DNA from: Bradyrhizobium sp. CIAT3101
Lineage (GTDB): Bacteria > Pseudomonadota > Alphaproteobacteria > Rhizobiales > Xanthobacteraceae
DNA length: 64,000 nt
Direction of reading: 5' to 3'
Assembly (NCBI RefSeq): GCF_029714945.1
Contig: NZ_CP121634.1
Span: forward strand, 310,001 to 374,000
Part shown: piece after piece, positions 39,063 through 47,973 of the stretch
Layout: each line of letters starts with the position of its first letter
Position numbering within the stretch: position 1 is the stretch's first letter
Position numbers and translations under genes: made by a program
Notes under the pieces: model-generated
What the model was told of the DNA's origin: nothing
Databases searched by the model: none
The model's input: only the letters and a program-made list of their open reading frames with translations

Positions 39063-39953
39063 ATGGCGAGTTGGTTCTACGCATCCGAGGGCAAGCAGCA
39101 GGGGCCCTATCCGGAGGGGCAATTCCGCGACCTGATCGCCCAGGGCGTCGTGCGCGGCGATACGCTGGTCTGGTCCGAGGGCATGGCGGGCTGGCAGAAG
39201 GCGGCCGAAATTCCCGGTCTGATGGCAGGCGGCGGCGCGCCGCCGATCATTCCCGCCGGAGGGCCGCCGATGATGGGCGGCGGAAGCTATGCCGGTGCCG
39301 GCAGTGCGGCCGGCGGATCGCTGTCGGTCGATTTCGGCATCCTCGACTTCACCTGGCGCACGCTGGTGATGCTGATCGGCTCGTGCTTCATCATCCCGAT
39401 TCCGTGGCTGTTCGTCTGGTACACGCAATGGATCGTGTCCTACGTGAGGGTCCCCGGGCGGCCGAACCTCTCCTTCACCGGCACTGCCATGGCGATCGTG
39501 CCGTGGTTCTTCGGCTTCATCGTCGCAGCCATTGTCATCGGCTACATCGGCAGCCAGATTCTGAGCACCGCATTCTACATCGTCCAGATCGTCCTCTACT
39601 GGATGCTGCTGAAATGGATGATTGCGAACATCGCCTCCAACGGGCAGCCGCTCGGCCTCAGCTTCACCGGCTCGGTGCTGGCCTATATCGGCTGGAACCT
39701 GCTGTTCGCGATCTCCATCATCACCATCATCGGATGGGCTTGGGTCGCCGCGGCACAGCTGCGCTGGACCTATCGCAACATCCAGGGCACGCGTCGCGAG
39801 ATCATCTTCCGCGGCAGCGGTCTCGGGATTCTCTGGCGCGGAATCGTGGCCGCGATCCTGTGCAGCTTCATCATCCCGATCCCGTGGGTCTATCGCTGGA
39901 TCATGAACTGGTTCGCATCGCAGACCGAGCTCGCGCCGCGCGGCGCGATGTAA
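39063..39953 (+). CDS. GYF_2 (DUF4339) domain membrane protein with DUF898-like repeats
   Basis: 296 aa. N-terminal GYF_2 domain (residues 1-50: WFYASEGKQQGPYPEGQFRDLI and WSEGMAGWQKAAEIP), a Gly/Pro/Ala linker, then six or so membrane helices. Two segments are alike: CFIIPIPWLFVWYTQWIVSYV near 112-132 and CSFIIPIPWVYRWIMNWFASQ near 265-285, suggesting an internal duplication as in DUF898 proteins. Function unknown; GYF_2 domains are thought to bind proline-rich peptides. Divergent from glnK copy 2. Confidence 0.82.
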   Translation: MASWFYASEGKQQGPYPEGQFRDLIAQGVVRGDTLVWSEGMAGWQKAAEIPGLMAGGGAPPIIPAGGPPMMGGGSYAGAGSAAGGSLSVDFGILDFTWRTLVMLIGSCFIIPIPWLFVWYTQWIVSYVRVPGRPNLSFTGTAMAIVPWFFGFIVAAIVIGYIGSQILSTAFYIVQIVLYWMLLKWMIANIASNGQPLGLSFTGSVLAYIGWNLLFAISIITIIGWAWVAAAQLRWTYRNIQGTRREIIFRGSGLGILWRGIVAAILCSFIIPIPWVYRWIMNWFASQTELAPRGAM

Positions 39954-39968
39954 GCACGACCCAAACAG

Positions 39969-39996
39969 CCCCGAGCGCGATTGTTCGCGCTTGGGG
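39969..39996. terminator. Bidirectional hairpin between convergent genes
   Basis: CCCCGAGCGCGA (39969-39980) pairs with TCGCGCTTGGGG (39985-39996) over 12 positions with one G-T, around loop TTGT. No long T-run. It sits in the 48-base gap between the GYF_2 gene and tesB. Confidence 0.65.
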
Positions 39997-40001
39997 CGCG
40001 A

Positions 40002-40865
40002 TCAGCTCCGCCGCTCGCGCACGGAGCCTTCCTGGGCTACGGACGCCACCAGCGTGCCGTCGGGCTTGAAGATCGAGCCGCGGGTCAAACCGCGGCCGCC
40101 TTGCGCGCTCGGCGAATCCTGCGCGTAGAGCAGCCATTCGTCGGCACGGAACGGGCGGTGAAACCACATCGCGTGGTCGAGGCTCGCCGGCATCATGCGC
40201 TTGTCGAACAGCGTGCGGCCATAGCGCGCCATGATCGCATCGAGCAGCGAGAAGTCCGAGGCATAGGCGAGTGCGCACATGTGCAGCGCCGGATCGTCCG
40301 GCAGCGTCGCCGCCGTCTTGATCCAGACATGGATACGGCCGTCCTCGATCTTCTGGCCGAAGTAGCGGCCGAGCTCGACCGGGCGCAGCTCGATCGGGCG
40401 ATCCGATTCGTAGTAGCGGCGGATGAAGTCCGGCATCTCGCGGAACATCGGCTGCTTCGCCACCTCCTCCGCCGTGAGCTTTTCCGGCGGTGGCACGTCG
40501 GGCATCTTCTCCTGGTGGTCGAACGCGGTCGCTTCCTCGGCATGGAACGACACCATGATCGAGAAGATCGCGTTGCCGTGCTGGATCGCGGTGACGCGGC
40601 GGGTCGAATAGCTCTTGCCGTCGCGGAGCCGTTCGACCTGGTAGATGATCGGGATCTGCGGATCGCCCGGCAGGATGAAATAGCAATGCAGCGAATGCGG
40701 CAGCCGCCCTTCGACGGTACGGCAGGCCGCGACCATCGCCTGTCCGATCACCTGTCCGCCGAACACCCGCTGCCAGCTCGTCTTCGGGCTGTTGCCGCGG
40801 AACAAATTCACCTCGAGCTGCTCGAGGTCGAGGATCGAGATCAGGTCGATCAGGCTCTTGGACAT
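40002..40865 (-). CDS. tesB: Acyl-CoA thioesterase II
   Basis: 287 aa, double hotdog. LEVNLFRGNSPKTSWQRVFGGQVIGQAMVAA, LHCYFILPGDPQIPIIYQVERLRDGKSYSTRRVTAIQHG, and in the C-terminal half MPASLDHAMWFHRPFRADEWLLYAQDSP and the terminal VASVAQEG. The latter carry the expected Asp, Ser/Thr and Gln active-site residues. It hydrolyses acyl-CoAs. ATG at 40865 was chosen; a longer frame would be translated through a palindromic repeat. Confidence 0.95.
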   Translation of the reverse strand: MSKSLIDLISILDLEQLEVNLFRGNSPKTSWQRVFGGQVIGQAMVAACRTVEGRLPHSLHCYFILPGDPQIPIIYQVERLRDGKSYSTRRVTAIQHGNAIFSIMVSFHAEEATAFDHQEKMPDVPPPEKLTAEEVAKQPMFREMPDFIRRYYESDRPIELRPVELGRYFGQKIEDGRIHVWIKTAATLPDDPALHMCALAYASDFSLLDAIMARYGRTLFDKRMMPASLDHAMWFHRPFRADEWLLYAQDSPSAQGGRGLTRGSIFKPDGTLVASVAQEGSVRERRS

Positions 40866-40884
40866 GGAATTCAGCTTTCGCATC

Positions 40885-40914
40885 GTCATTCCAGCTTCGC
40901 TGCTCCGGAATGAC
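40885..40914. repeat. Small palindrome GTCATTCC...GGAATGAC upstream of tesB
   Basis: GTCATTCC (40885-40892) and GGAATGAC (40907-40914) around AGCTTCGCTGCTCC. A minimal member of the CGTCATTCC/GGAATGACG repeat family also present at 52999-53095. Confidence 0.7.
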
Positions 40915-41004
40915 ACAATGAGGGCGTTCCGCCCTTGTTTCACCGCACTGTTTCGCCCACCTCAAGTCTGCTAGCAAGACCCGAGAATTGGCCGGGAATT
41001 TTGT

Positions 41005-42222
41005 ATGTCACAGAATAGCATAGTCATTGGCGGCGGCGCGTTTGCGGGCCTGGCGCTTGCACTTGCCTTGCGCCAGGGGCTCGGGCCCGAGATTCCCGTC
41101 ATCGTCGCCGATCCCGCGCTCGCCACACGGCCGAGCCGTGATCCCCGCGCCACCGCCATCGTCGCGGCCTGCCGCCGCCTGTTCGAGGCGCTCGGCGCCT
41201 GGGACGACGTCAAGGCTGAGGCCCAGCCGATCCTCGACATGGTCGTCACCGATTCCAAGCTCGAGGACGCCACCCGCCCGGCATTCCTGAATTTCGCCGG
41301 TGACGTCGCGCCCGGCGAGCCCTTTGCGCATATGGTCGAGAACCGCCGCCTGATCGATGCGCTGGTCGTCCGCGCCGAAGCCGAAGGGATCGATCTCCGC
41401 GCGACGATTGTTGCGTCCTACGACGCGAGCGCCGATGGCGTGGATGTGACGCTCGGCGACGGCAGCAAGATTGCCGCGAGCTTGCTCGTCGCCGCCGATG
41501 GCGCGAAGTCGAAGCTGCGCGAGCGGGCCGGCATCGCCACCCATGGCTGGGAATACGATCAATCCGGCATCGTCGTCACCGTCGGCCACGAGCGCGATCA
41601 CGACGGCCGCGCCGAAGAGCACTTTTTGCCCGCGGGCCCCTTTGCGATCCTGCCGCTCGCAGGCAAGCGATCGTCGCTGGTGTGGACCGAGCGCCGCGCC
41701 GAGGCCGCGCGCATCATTGCGCTCGGCGACGAAGAGTTTCACGGCGAGCTCGAACGCCGTTTTGGTTTGCATCTCGGCGAGATCAAGGCGCTCGACAAGC
41801 CACGTGCGTTCCCGCTGTCCTATTTCGTGGCGCGCTCCTTCGTCGCGGAGCGCCTCGCGCTGGTCGGCGATTCCGCCCACGTCATCCACCCCATCGCGGG
41901 GCAAGGCCTCAACATGGGGCTGAAGGATGTCGCAGCCTTGGCCGAGGTCGTGGTCGATGCCGCGCGGCTCGGCATGGATCTCGGCGGCGCCGATGTGCTC
42001 GAGCGCTATCAGCGCTGGCGTCGCTTCGACACCATGGCGATGGGGGTTGCCACCAACTCGCTGAACTTCCTGTTCTCCAACCAGTCGACGCTGTTGCGCA
42101 CGGTGCGCGATATCGGCCTCGGTATCGTCGACCGCACCCCGCCGCTGAAGAATCTGTTCATCCGCCAGGCGGCGGGTTTGACGGGGGAGATTCCGAAGTT
42201 GCTGAAGGGCGAGGCGCTGTAG
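41005..42222 (+). CDS. UbiH/UbiF-family FAD-dependent hydroxylase
   Basis: 405 aa. Flavin monooxygenase of the ubiquinone-synthesis type: IVIGGGAFAGLALALAL (ADP-binding), VENRRLIDALVVRA, LLVAADGAKSKLRERAGI (DG motif), and FVAERLALVGDSAHVIHPIAGQGLNMGLKDVAALAEVV (GD motif with ribityl-binding HPIAGQG). Probable ring hydroxylation in ubiquinone synthesis; which position cannot be read from sequence alone. Divergent from tesB. Confidence 0.92.
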   Translation: MSQNSIVIGGGAFAGLALALALRQGLGPEIPVIVADPALATRPSRDPRATAIVAACRRLFEALGAWDDVKAEAQPILDMVVTDSKLEDATRPAFLNFAGDVAPGEPFAHMVENRRLIDALVVRAEAEGIDLRATIVASYDASADGVDVTLGDGSKIAASLLVAADGAKSKLRERAGIATHGWEYDQSGIVVTVGHERDHDGRAEEHFLPAGPFAILPLAGKRSSLVWTERRAEAARIIALGDEEFHGELERRFGLHLGEIKALDKPRAFPLSYFVARSFVAERLALVGDSAHVIHPIAGQGLNMGLKDVAALAEVVVDAARLGMDLGGADVLERYQRWRRFDTMAMGVATNSLNFLFSNQSTLLRTVRDIGLGIVDRTPPLKNLFIRQAAGLTGEIPKLLKGEAL

Positions 42223-42253
42223 CCATCGAGTTCCCGCCGGCGCCTCGTTCTCC

Positions 42254-42391
42254 GCTGTCGTCCCGGACAAGCGAAGCGCAGATCCGGGACCCATACGCCG
42301 CAGCAAGAGTTTTGCGAATATTCGGAGTTACCAGCTTCGTCCCAAACCACGCCCTGTGGTTATGGGTCCCCGCGTTCGCGGGGACGACAGC
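42254..42391. repeat. Long palindromic repeat A3 between convergent ubiH-type and Trm112 genes
   Basis: Left arm is of the variant type GCTGTCGTCCCGGACAAGCG, continuing AAGCGCAGATCCGGGACCC. The right arm is of the other type (TATGGGTCCCCGCGTTCGC, then GGGGACGACAGC). The arms therefore pair only at their ends, as if two variants had been joined. Confidence 0.88.
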
Positions 42392-42431
42392 GAGACTATT
42401 GCGACGCTATCGCGTAAATCTCGCGTCGGTC

Positions 42432-42629
42432 TCAATCGATCTTGCGCGCCTCTTCCGGCAGCATGATCGGGATGCCGTCGCGGATCGGATAAGCGAGTTT
42501 TGCGGACCGCGAGATCAGCTCCTGCTTGGCCGCGTCGAATTCCAGCGGGCCCTTGGTCAGCGGGCAGACCAGGATCTCCAGCAGTTTGGGATCGACGCTG
42601 TTTTCGGGACGTTCGGTGGGCGTGTTCAT
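42432..42629 (-). CDS. Trm112-family protein
   Basis: 65 aa. [19 protein letters not shown] then [26 protein letters not shown], the typical small zinc-ribbon-like Trm112/YcaR fold that acts as partner of methyltransferases. In bacteria its role is poorly known. ATG at 42629 has GGAGA upstream. Confidence 0.93.
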   Translation of the reverse strand: MNTPTERPENSVDPKLLEILVCPLTKGPLEFDAAKQELISRSAKLAYPIRDGIPIMLPEEARKID

Positions 42630-42687
42630 CGTGGTCTCCGGCGATCGGCTGCCTGTAGCATAGAATAATTCGCCCGCCCATCGCGGG

Positions 42688-43218
42688 CTAGGCCGAGACC
42701 ATCCGCTGGATCTCGTCGAGCAGGCCCTGCAGGCGTGCGGCCGGCACCGGCGCGGCCGAGAGCGCATAGCCCAAAAACGTCCAGTACAGGATCTGCGCGC
42801 GGGCCTGCGCGCTTGAGGCGGGGAATCCGCGGCGTTGCAGCAGGGCCTCGATATAGTCGAGCCTGCGGCGGTCGATGGCGCGGACGGCCGCCTGCGCCGC
42901 CGGATCGAACGCCGCCCAGTTGCGCACCGCGCGCTCCAGGTCGAGCCGGGCGCCGAAGGTCCGGCGCAGCAGCGCCGTCAGCGGCTCGTCGCTGTCGGCC
43001 TCGACGCGCGCGATGATCTCCTCGGCGGCGATCTCGCGCCAGCGCTTCAGGATGGCCGCGTGGAACGCGCCGAGATCGGCAAAATGCCAGTAAAAGCTAC
43101 CGCGGGAGACGCCCATGGCTTTTGCCAATGGATCGGCCTTCAGCGCGGTGAAGCCGCTCCTGGTGAGTGCCTTGAGGCCCTGGCTGATCCAGTCGTCGGC
43201 GGAAAGCTGGTCGGTCAT
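42688..43218 (-). CDS. TetR-family transcriptional regulator
   Basis: 176 aa. N-terminal helix-turn-helix: [43 protein letters not shown]. The C-terminal ligand domain contains [21 protein letters not shown] and [27 protein letters not shown]. It is divergent from a small membrane protein gene, and two palindromes lie in the 90-base gap, so it probably represses itself and its neighbour. Confidence 0.93.
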   Translation of the reverse strand: MTDQLSADDWISQGLKALTRSGFTALKADPLAKAMGVSRGSFYWHFADLGAFHAAILKRWREIAAEEIIARVEADSDEPLTALLRRTFGARLDLERAVRNWAAFDPAAQAAVRAIDRRRLDYIEALLQRRGFPASSAQARAQILYWTFLGYALSAAPVPAARLQGLLDEIQRMVSA

Positions 43219-43239
43219 GTCGGGTTCCGAAGTCGGGCC

Positions 43240-43253
43240 ATACACTAGTGTAT
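43240..43253. promoter_or_regulatory. TetR operator 1 overlapping a -35 TTGACA
   Basis: Perfect palindrome ATACACTAGTGTAT. Its last base is the first T of TTGACA (43253-43258). A plausible -10 (CTATCT region, about 43275-43280) follows at about 17 bases, pointing to the membrane protein gene. Confidence 0.75.
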
Positions 43254-43282
43254 TGACAGGCGGCAGGCCAGCCTCTATCTCA

Positions 43283-43300
43283 CCATACACAGATGTATGG
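43283..43300. promoter_or_regulatory. TetR operator 2
   Basis: CCATACA-CAGA-TGTATGG, seven-base arms sharing ATACA/TGTAT with operator 1 and centred about 45 bases from it. It overlaps the GGAGG ribosome binding site of the downstream gene. Confidence 0.7.
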
Positions 43301-43308
43301 AGGCGTCG

Positions 43309-43659
43309 ATGCGTGATCTCTTGCTCCAGTGCGCTGGAATCCTTGCCATCGTGGTGGCCGTCATCCACGGCGTCCTCGGCGAGACCAAGGTTTTCCCCCG
43401 CGCCACGATCGAGCCGCCGCGGCTCCGCACCCTGATCCGCCTGGTCTGGCAGGCCTCGACCGTCGCCTGGATCGGCTGCGGCGTGCTCCTGATCGCGACG
43501 CCCTGGATGGACTCCGCGCCGGCGCGCCGCTGGATCGTCCTCACCATGATCTGCGTGTTCGGCTTCTCCGCCTGCGCCAACGCATGGGCGACGCGTGGCC
43601 GCCATTTCGGCTGGATGGCGCTGAGCGTGGTCGTGGCGATGGCGGTGGCCGGCTACTGA
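43309..43659 (+). CDS. Small membrane protein under TetR control
   Basis: 116 aa with four predicted helices (LLLQCAGILAIVVAVIHGVLG, LVWQASTVAWIGCGVLLIA, WIVLTMICVFGFSACANAWA, WMALSVVVAMAVAGY). GGAGG five bases before ATG 43309 decides this start over an ATG at 43297 that lies inside operator 2. I do not recognise a function. Confidence 0.8.
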   Translation: MRDLLLQCAGILAIVVAVIHGVLGETKVFPRATIEPPRLRTLIRLVWQASTVAWIGCGVLLIATPWMDSAPARRWIVLTMICVFGFSACANAWATRGRHFGWMALSVVVAMAVAGY

Positions 43660-43866
43660 GGGCGGTGCGGAATTGCAGCCCGTCGAATCCGTGAGACGTA
43701 AGGCCGCAGCGCGCCGCAAAACCCGCCCTGCCCTCGGACCGCGCTGATGTTTTGGCGACCGTTAGAATATCTCTAAGGCGTCGCGGCTCCGAACCCCGAT
43801 TGACTTCACCCTCCCCTTTGTTTCCTTCGGGCGCGCTTCGCGCACACGACAGAGGAGGAGACATTC

Positions 43867-44145
43867 GTGAGAGTCATTCGTGTTCTTGCCATCGCACTGA
43901 CGGTCGGGATCGGCATGGGGTCGACGGCGATGGCCGACGGTTTCAAGAACTGCACCAAGCTCGACAAGGCGTCGTGGAAGCCGGCGAGCGAAGCCGAAGC
44001 CAAGGCCAAGGCACTGGGCTACGAAGTGCGCCGCTCCAAGATCGAAGGCTCGTGCTATGAGGTCTACGGCGTCAAGGAAGGCAAGCTCTACGAGCTGTTC
44101 TACAGCCCGGAAGATCTCAGCCTGAAGCACACGATCGCCAAGTAG
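43867..44145 (+). CDS. Periplasmic PepSY-domain protein
   Basis: 92 aa. Signal peptide VLAIALTVGIGMGSTAMA, then a short PepSY-like domain (EAEAKAKALGYEVRRSKIEGSCYEVYGVKEGKLYELFYSP). Two Cys residues could form a disulphide. Starts with GTG at 43867 after GAGGAG. It is followed by a cytochrome b561 gene, a common pairing in which the PepSY protein is an accessory to a membrane haem protein. Confidence 0.85.
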   Translation: MRVIRVLAIALTVGIGMGSTAMADGFKNCTKLDKASWKPASEAEAKAKALGYEVRRSKIEGSCYEVYGVKEGKLYELFYSPEDLSLKHTIAK

Positions 44146-44161
44146 GCCTCTGCGCCAAAGG

Positions 44162-44764
44162 GTGGTCAAGGGTGGTCCCGGCTTGAACGACAAAGCGCTG
44201 CGAGAGACGCGCGGGGTGTCCGACCGACGCCCCGCGGATCGGACGGTGGCGGTCTGGGACCTTCCGCTGCGGCTCTGGCACTGGGCGCTCGCGGCCAGTG
44301 TCCTGGCCGCGTGGTTCACGCCCACCGTCTACGACAGCCTTCACCGCATCGTCGGCTACACCGTCATCGGGCTTTTGGCGTTCCGCCTGGTCTGGGGATT
44401 TTGGGGCAGCCGCTATGCGCGCTTTCGCATGATCGGTGTCAGGCTTCGCGCTGCGCCCAACTATCTCTGGAATCTGCGTCGCGGCATCACCGGCCGCTAC
44501 ATCGGGCTCAATCCCGCCGGCACGTTGATGCTGGTCGCGCTGCTGTTGTCGCTCACCGTCTCGGCGATCACGGGCGCCCTGTCGGTGACCGTCACCTTCT
44601 TCGGCGTCTGGTGGATCGAGGACACCCACGCTTACGCATCCGACGCCGTGATCGTCCTGGTCGTGCTGCACATCGTCGGCGTGGTCGCGATGGGCCTGCT
44701 TCAGCGCGAGAATCTGATCCGCGCGATGATCACGGGCCGCAAGCGCATCCGCCATCATTCGTAG
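44162..44764 (+). CDS. Cytochrome b561-type membrane protein
   Basis: 200 aa, four helices. Haem-ligand His candidates are in LRLWHWALAAS, DSLHRIVGYTVIG, DTHAYASDAV and LVVLHIVGVVAM. DiHaem b561 proteins shuttle electrons between the quinone pool and periplasmic partners. The start could be GTG 44162 or TTG 44183 (AAGGGTGG six bases upstream). Sixteen bases after the PepSY gene. Confidence 0.9.
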   Translation: MVKGGPGLNDKALRETRGVSDRRPADRTVAVWDLPLRLWHWALAASVLAAWFTPTVYDSLHRIVGYTVIGLLAFRLVWGFWGSRYARFRMIGVRLRAAPNYLWNLRRGITGRYIGLNPAGTLMLVALLLSLTVSAITGALSVTVTFFGVWWIEDTHAYASDAVIVLVVLHIVGVVAMGLLQRENLIRAMITGRKRIRHHS

Positions 44765-44790
44765 AGTTCTTAGGCGCGAAACTCTTTCCT

Positions 44791-44904
44791 CGTCATGGCC
44801 GGGCTCGACCCGGCCATCCACGTCTTACCTGCAGCACGAAAAACGTGGATGCCCGGGACGTCTACCGCGAAGACGCGCTTCGCGCTTTTGCCCGGGGCAT
44901 GACG
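44791..44904. repeat. Palindromic repeat (CGTCATGGCCGGG type) between convergent genes
   Basis: Starts CGTCATGGCCGGGCTCGACC and ends CCCGGGGCATGACG, with internal dyads GGCCGGG/CCCGGCC and ACGTGGATG. A different family from A1-A5, but again in a convergent gap (cytochrome b561 / LON-domain gene). Confidence 0.85.
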
Positions 44905-44929
44905 GAGTTGGAGGCTGACAGGCTCAGTC

Positions 44930-45607
44930 TTACTGCAACGGTGGATCGCCGCTGGTGCGCTTCTTGGCGAGGTCCATCTCGGTCACCGCGATCAAGATCT
45001 CGGCGCGGGTCTTCAAATCCAGTGCTTCCAGCATCGCCTGCTTCTCGGCGGGGCCGTAAGGCGACATCATCGCCAGCGCATTGACCAGCGCCTCGTTGGG
45101 CGCGCTCTCGACGCCTTCCCAGTCGACCTTGAGGTTGTTGGCCTTCAAGAAATCCGCCAGCACCGTCAGCAACGCCTCGCGATCGACGTCGTCCTCGCCC
45201 TTGCGCGCGGTGAAGTCGTCGACGTAGGCGAAGAAGTCCACCTTGCACTGCCGGTACGCGGTCAGCACCTCGAGCTCCTCGACCACCTTGAAGCGTGCGA
45301 CGCCGGTGAGCTCGAGGATGTAGCGGCCGTCGCCGGATTCGGCGAGCTGGGTGATACGGCCGACGCAGCCGACGCGGAACAGCGCTGGCTTATCGGAATT
45401 TTTCGGCGAATGCGCCGCGTCCGGCTGGATCATGCCGATCAGGCGATGGCCATCGCGAAAACTGTCGTCGACCATCGCCAGATAGCGCGGCTCGAAGATG
45501 TTGAGCGGCATCTGGCCGCGCGGCAACAGCAGCGCGCCCGGCAAGGGAAACACCGGGATGATTTCCGGAAGGTCGGCGGGGCCGCGATATTCGATGTTGA
45601 TCGGCAT
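44930..45607 (-). CDS. LON substrate-binding-domain protein
   Basis: 225 aa, the N-terminal domain of Lon only: IIPVFPLPGALLLPRGQMPLNIFEPRYLAMVDD, GCVGRITQLAESGDGRYILELTGVARFKV. There is no AAA or protease domain. Stand-alone LON domains are common in alphaproteobacteria and usually follow the thioredoxin/TPR gene, as here (24-base gap). Role unknown; possibly proteostasis. Confidence 0.92.
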   Translation of the reverse strand: MPINIEYRGPADLPEIIPVFPLPGALLLPRGQMPLNIFEPRYLAMVDDSFRDGHRLIGMIQPDAAHSPKNSDKPALFRVGCVGRITQLAESGDGRYILELTGVARFKVVEELEVLTAYRQCKVDFFAYVDDFTARKGEDDVDREALLTVLADFLKANNLKVDWEGVESAPNEALVNALAMMSPYGPAEKQAMLEALDLKTRAEILIAVTEMDLAKKRTSGDPPLQ

Positions 45608-45631
45608 CTGGTCCCCGCTGACGCGCTAATC

Positions 45632-46552
45632 CTATGAAAACAGGATCGTCGACAAGCGCTTGCGCCCCTCGACGGTCGCTTCGTCCGCACCGCCCCAGGC
45701 CTCGAAGAACTGCACCAGCTGCTTGCGGGCGCCGTCGTCGTTCCATTTGCGGTCGCGCTTGACGATCGCGAGCAGTTGCTCGGTGGCGGCGGCACGGTTG
45801 CCCTGCGCATTCAGCGCGGTGGCGAGATCGAAGCGGGCCTGATGATCGAGCGGGTTTGCGGCGACTTTCTGTTCCAGCTCGGTGACGGGCCCGAGCTGTT
45901 CCGCCTGCTCGGCGAGGTCGATCGCGGTCTGCACGGCCTTCACGGCCGCATCGTTGCGCTTGGATTCCGGCACCATGGCCAGGGTCTGCTTGGCCTGCTC
46001 CATCGCACCGGAGGTGACGTAGCATTTGGCGAGGCCGGCAAGCGCTGCGATGTTGGTCGAATCGTACTGGAGCACCTCGGCGTAGATCTGGGCGGCGGCT
46101 GCGGCGTCGCCCTCGGCGAGAACGGCCTCGGCCTCCTGCAGAATCTCGGCGATGTTGGGCTCGCCGGGTGCCGTCACGCCCTTGGTCACCTTTTCGATGA
46201 AGGCATTGATCTGGCTCTCCGGCACCGCGCCCATGAAGCCGTCGGCGGGCTGGCCGTTGACGAAGGCGATCACGGCCGGGATCGACTGGATGCCCATCTG
46301 GCCCGGGATCGCCGGATGCTGGTCGATGTTCATCTTGACCAGCTTGACCTTGCCCTTGGCCGCCTTGACGGCCTTTTCGAGCACGGGGGTGAGCTGCTTG
46401 CAGGGGCCGCACCACTCCGCCCAGAAGTCGATCAGCACCGGCTGGCGCTTCGATTCCTCGATGACGTCCTTCACGAAGGTCTGTGTGGTGGTGTCCTTGA
46501 TCAGATCGGCTGCAGCCGGGCTCGCTCCGTTACCCTGGTCGATGATCGTCAC
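45632..46552 (-). CDS. CnoX/YbbN-type thioredoxin-TPR chaperone
   Basis: 306 aa. N-terminal thioredoxin fold with active-site WCGPC near residues 47-51 (VLIDFWAEWCGPCKQLTP) and SIPAVIAFVNG, then C-terminal TPR repeats (EAEAVLAEGDAAAAAQIYAEVLQYDSTNIAALAGLAKCY). The E. coli homologue protects proteins under hypochlorous stress; forms with an intact CXXC also have reductase activity. Upstream of the LON-domain gene in the same unit. Confidence 0.93.
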   Translation of the reverse strand: MTIIDQGNGASPAAADLIKDTTTQTFVKDVIEESKRQPVLIDFWAEWCGPCKQLTPVLEKAVKAAKGKVKLVKMNIDQHPAIPGQMGIQSIPAVIAFVNGQPADGFMGAVPESQINAFIEKVTKGVTAPGEPNIAEILQEAEAVLAEGDAAAAAQIYAEVLQYDSTNIAALAGLAKCYVTSGAMEQAKQTLAMVPESKRNDAAVKAVQTAIDLAEQAEQLGPVTELEQKVAANPLDHQARFDLATALNAQGNRAAATEQLLAIVKRDRKWNDDGARKQLVQFFEAWGGADEATVEGRKRLSTILFS

Positions 46553-46826
46553 GGGATCCCCTCGTCTGATGTCTGGAATGGCGGGTCTTTAGCACGTCGC
46601 CATCACATATGCTTCGTTTCAGGCCCTAAAATTGGGCCGGGTCGGCCGAATTTCAATCCGTCCGCGGCGATTCGGTGGTTCCTGGGCATTTTGGGGTGAT
46701 TCGACCGGATTTGGGCGCATATTGGGGCCCCGAAAACGTATTGATGCCGCCGGTAGCTGTTGCAATCGCCTCCCGCTTTTGGCATACGACAGCCGTTGCC
46801 GGCGCGTCACGCGACCGACACAGGAT
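46553..46826. other. Gap upstream of tRNA-Gly
   Basis: 274 bases. Contains a small hairpin GGCCC-TAAAATT-GGGCC at 46622-46638 and an AT-rich, T-rich stretch from 46660 to 46750. No gene, integrase site or repeat family was recognised; it presumably carries the tRNA promoter and that of the CnoX gene. Confidence 0.4.
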
Positions 46827-46901
<75 letters not shown>

Positions 46902-46977
46902 ATTTTTCCCAGCGCATCCAGCCAAACCGGGTCGGGCCGTGGTTTTCCACGCCGCTGGCGGCTGGCTTGGGTCTCCC

Positions 46978-47964
46978 ATGACAATTCTGGTCACCGGCAG
47001 TGCCGGCCACCTCGGCGAGGCTATTCTTCGGACGCTCCGGCGCCGCGGGTCGTCTGCGCGCGGGATCGACCTGAAAGCATCGCCTTTCACCGATGCGGTC
47101 GGCTCGATCGGCGATCCCGGCTTCGTCCGGGCGCAGATGGACGGTGTCTCCGCCGTCATCCACACCGCGACGCTGCACAAGCCGCATGTGGCGACCCACG
47201 GCAAGCAGGCCTTTGTCGACACCAATGTCACCGGGACGCTCAATCTGCTCGAGGCGGCTGTCGCCGCCGGCGTGACGAGTTTTGTCTTCACCAGCACGAC
47301 CAGCGCGTTCGGTTCGCAGCTCAGGCCCGAGGCCGGGCAGGCGGCGGTGTGGGTCACCGAGGAGCTGCCGTCGGTGCCGAAGAACATCTACGGCACCACA
47401 AAACTGATGGCGGAGAATCTGTGCGAGCTGTTCTTTCGCGAGAGCGGCTTGCCGGTCGTCGTGTTGCGGACCTCGCGGTTCTTTCCGGAGGACGACGACG
47501 ATCCCGCGATGCGGTCGGCTTACCCACTGGACAACGCGCAAGCCAACGAGCTGCTCTATCGGCGGCTGGACATAGCGGACGCGGTCAGCGCCCATCTGCT
47601 GGCCGTAGCGCGAGCGCCGGAGATCGAGTTCGCCCGCTATATCGTGTCGGCGACAACCCCGTTCGGACAGCACCATCTCGCTGCGCTCGCGCGTGATGCT
47701 GCCGGCGTCGTGCGCGAGCTCTACCCGGATTGCGCCCAGCTCTACGCGGCGCGGGGCTGGCGGCTATTTCCCGGGATCGACCGCGTCTATGTCAACGCGC
47801 GCGCACGGCGCGAACTGGGCTGGCATCCGGAATTCGATTTCGTCCATGTGCTGAGCAGCCTGCGCGATGGCTCCGATGTCCGCAGCTCCCTGGCGCGTGA
47901 GGTGGGATCGAAGGGCTATCACGACAGGCAGTTTGACGACGGGCCGTATCCTGTCGCCGGGTAG
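46978..47964 (+). CDS. NAD-dependent epimerase/dehydratase family protein
   Basis: 328 aa extended short-chain dehydrogenase. Rossmann ILVTGSAGHLGEAILRTL, VIHTATLHKPH, FTSTTSAFGS (catalytic Ser/Thr) and IYGTTKLMAE with YxxxK. Substrate not identifiable. ATG at 46978 begins directly before the Rossmann strand. It starts 76 bases after the tRNA-Gly and converges on the cyclase-type response regulator with a nine-base gap. Confidence 0.88.
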   Translation: MTILVTGSAGHLGEAILRTLRRRGSSARGIDLKASPFTDAVGSIGDPGFVRAQMDGVSAVIHTATLHKPHVATHGKQAFVDTNVTGTLNLLEAAVAAGVTSFVFTSTTSAFGSQLRPEAGQAAVWVTEELPSVPKNIYGTTKLMAENLCELFFRESGLPVVVLRTSRFFPEDDDDPAMRSAYPLDNAQANELLYRRLDIADAVSAHLLAVARAPEIEFARYIVSATTPFGQHHLAALARDAAGVVRELYPDCAQLYAARGWRLFPGIDRVYVNARARRELGWHPEFDFVHVLSSLRDGSDVRSSLAREVGSKGYHDRQFDDGPYPVAG

Positions 47965-47973
47965 CTCTGGCCG

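Noticed and set aside
40866..40943. N-terminal extension of TesB
   Set aside because: It would translate the GTCATTCC/GGAATGAC repeat; the conserved TesB start is at 40865.
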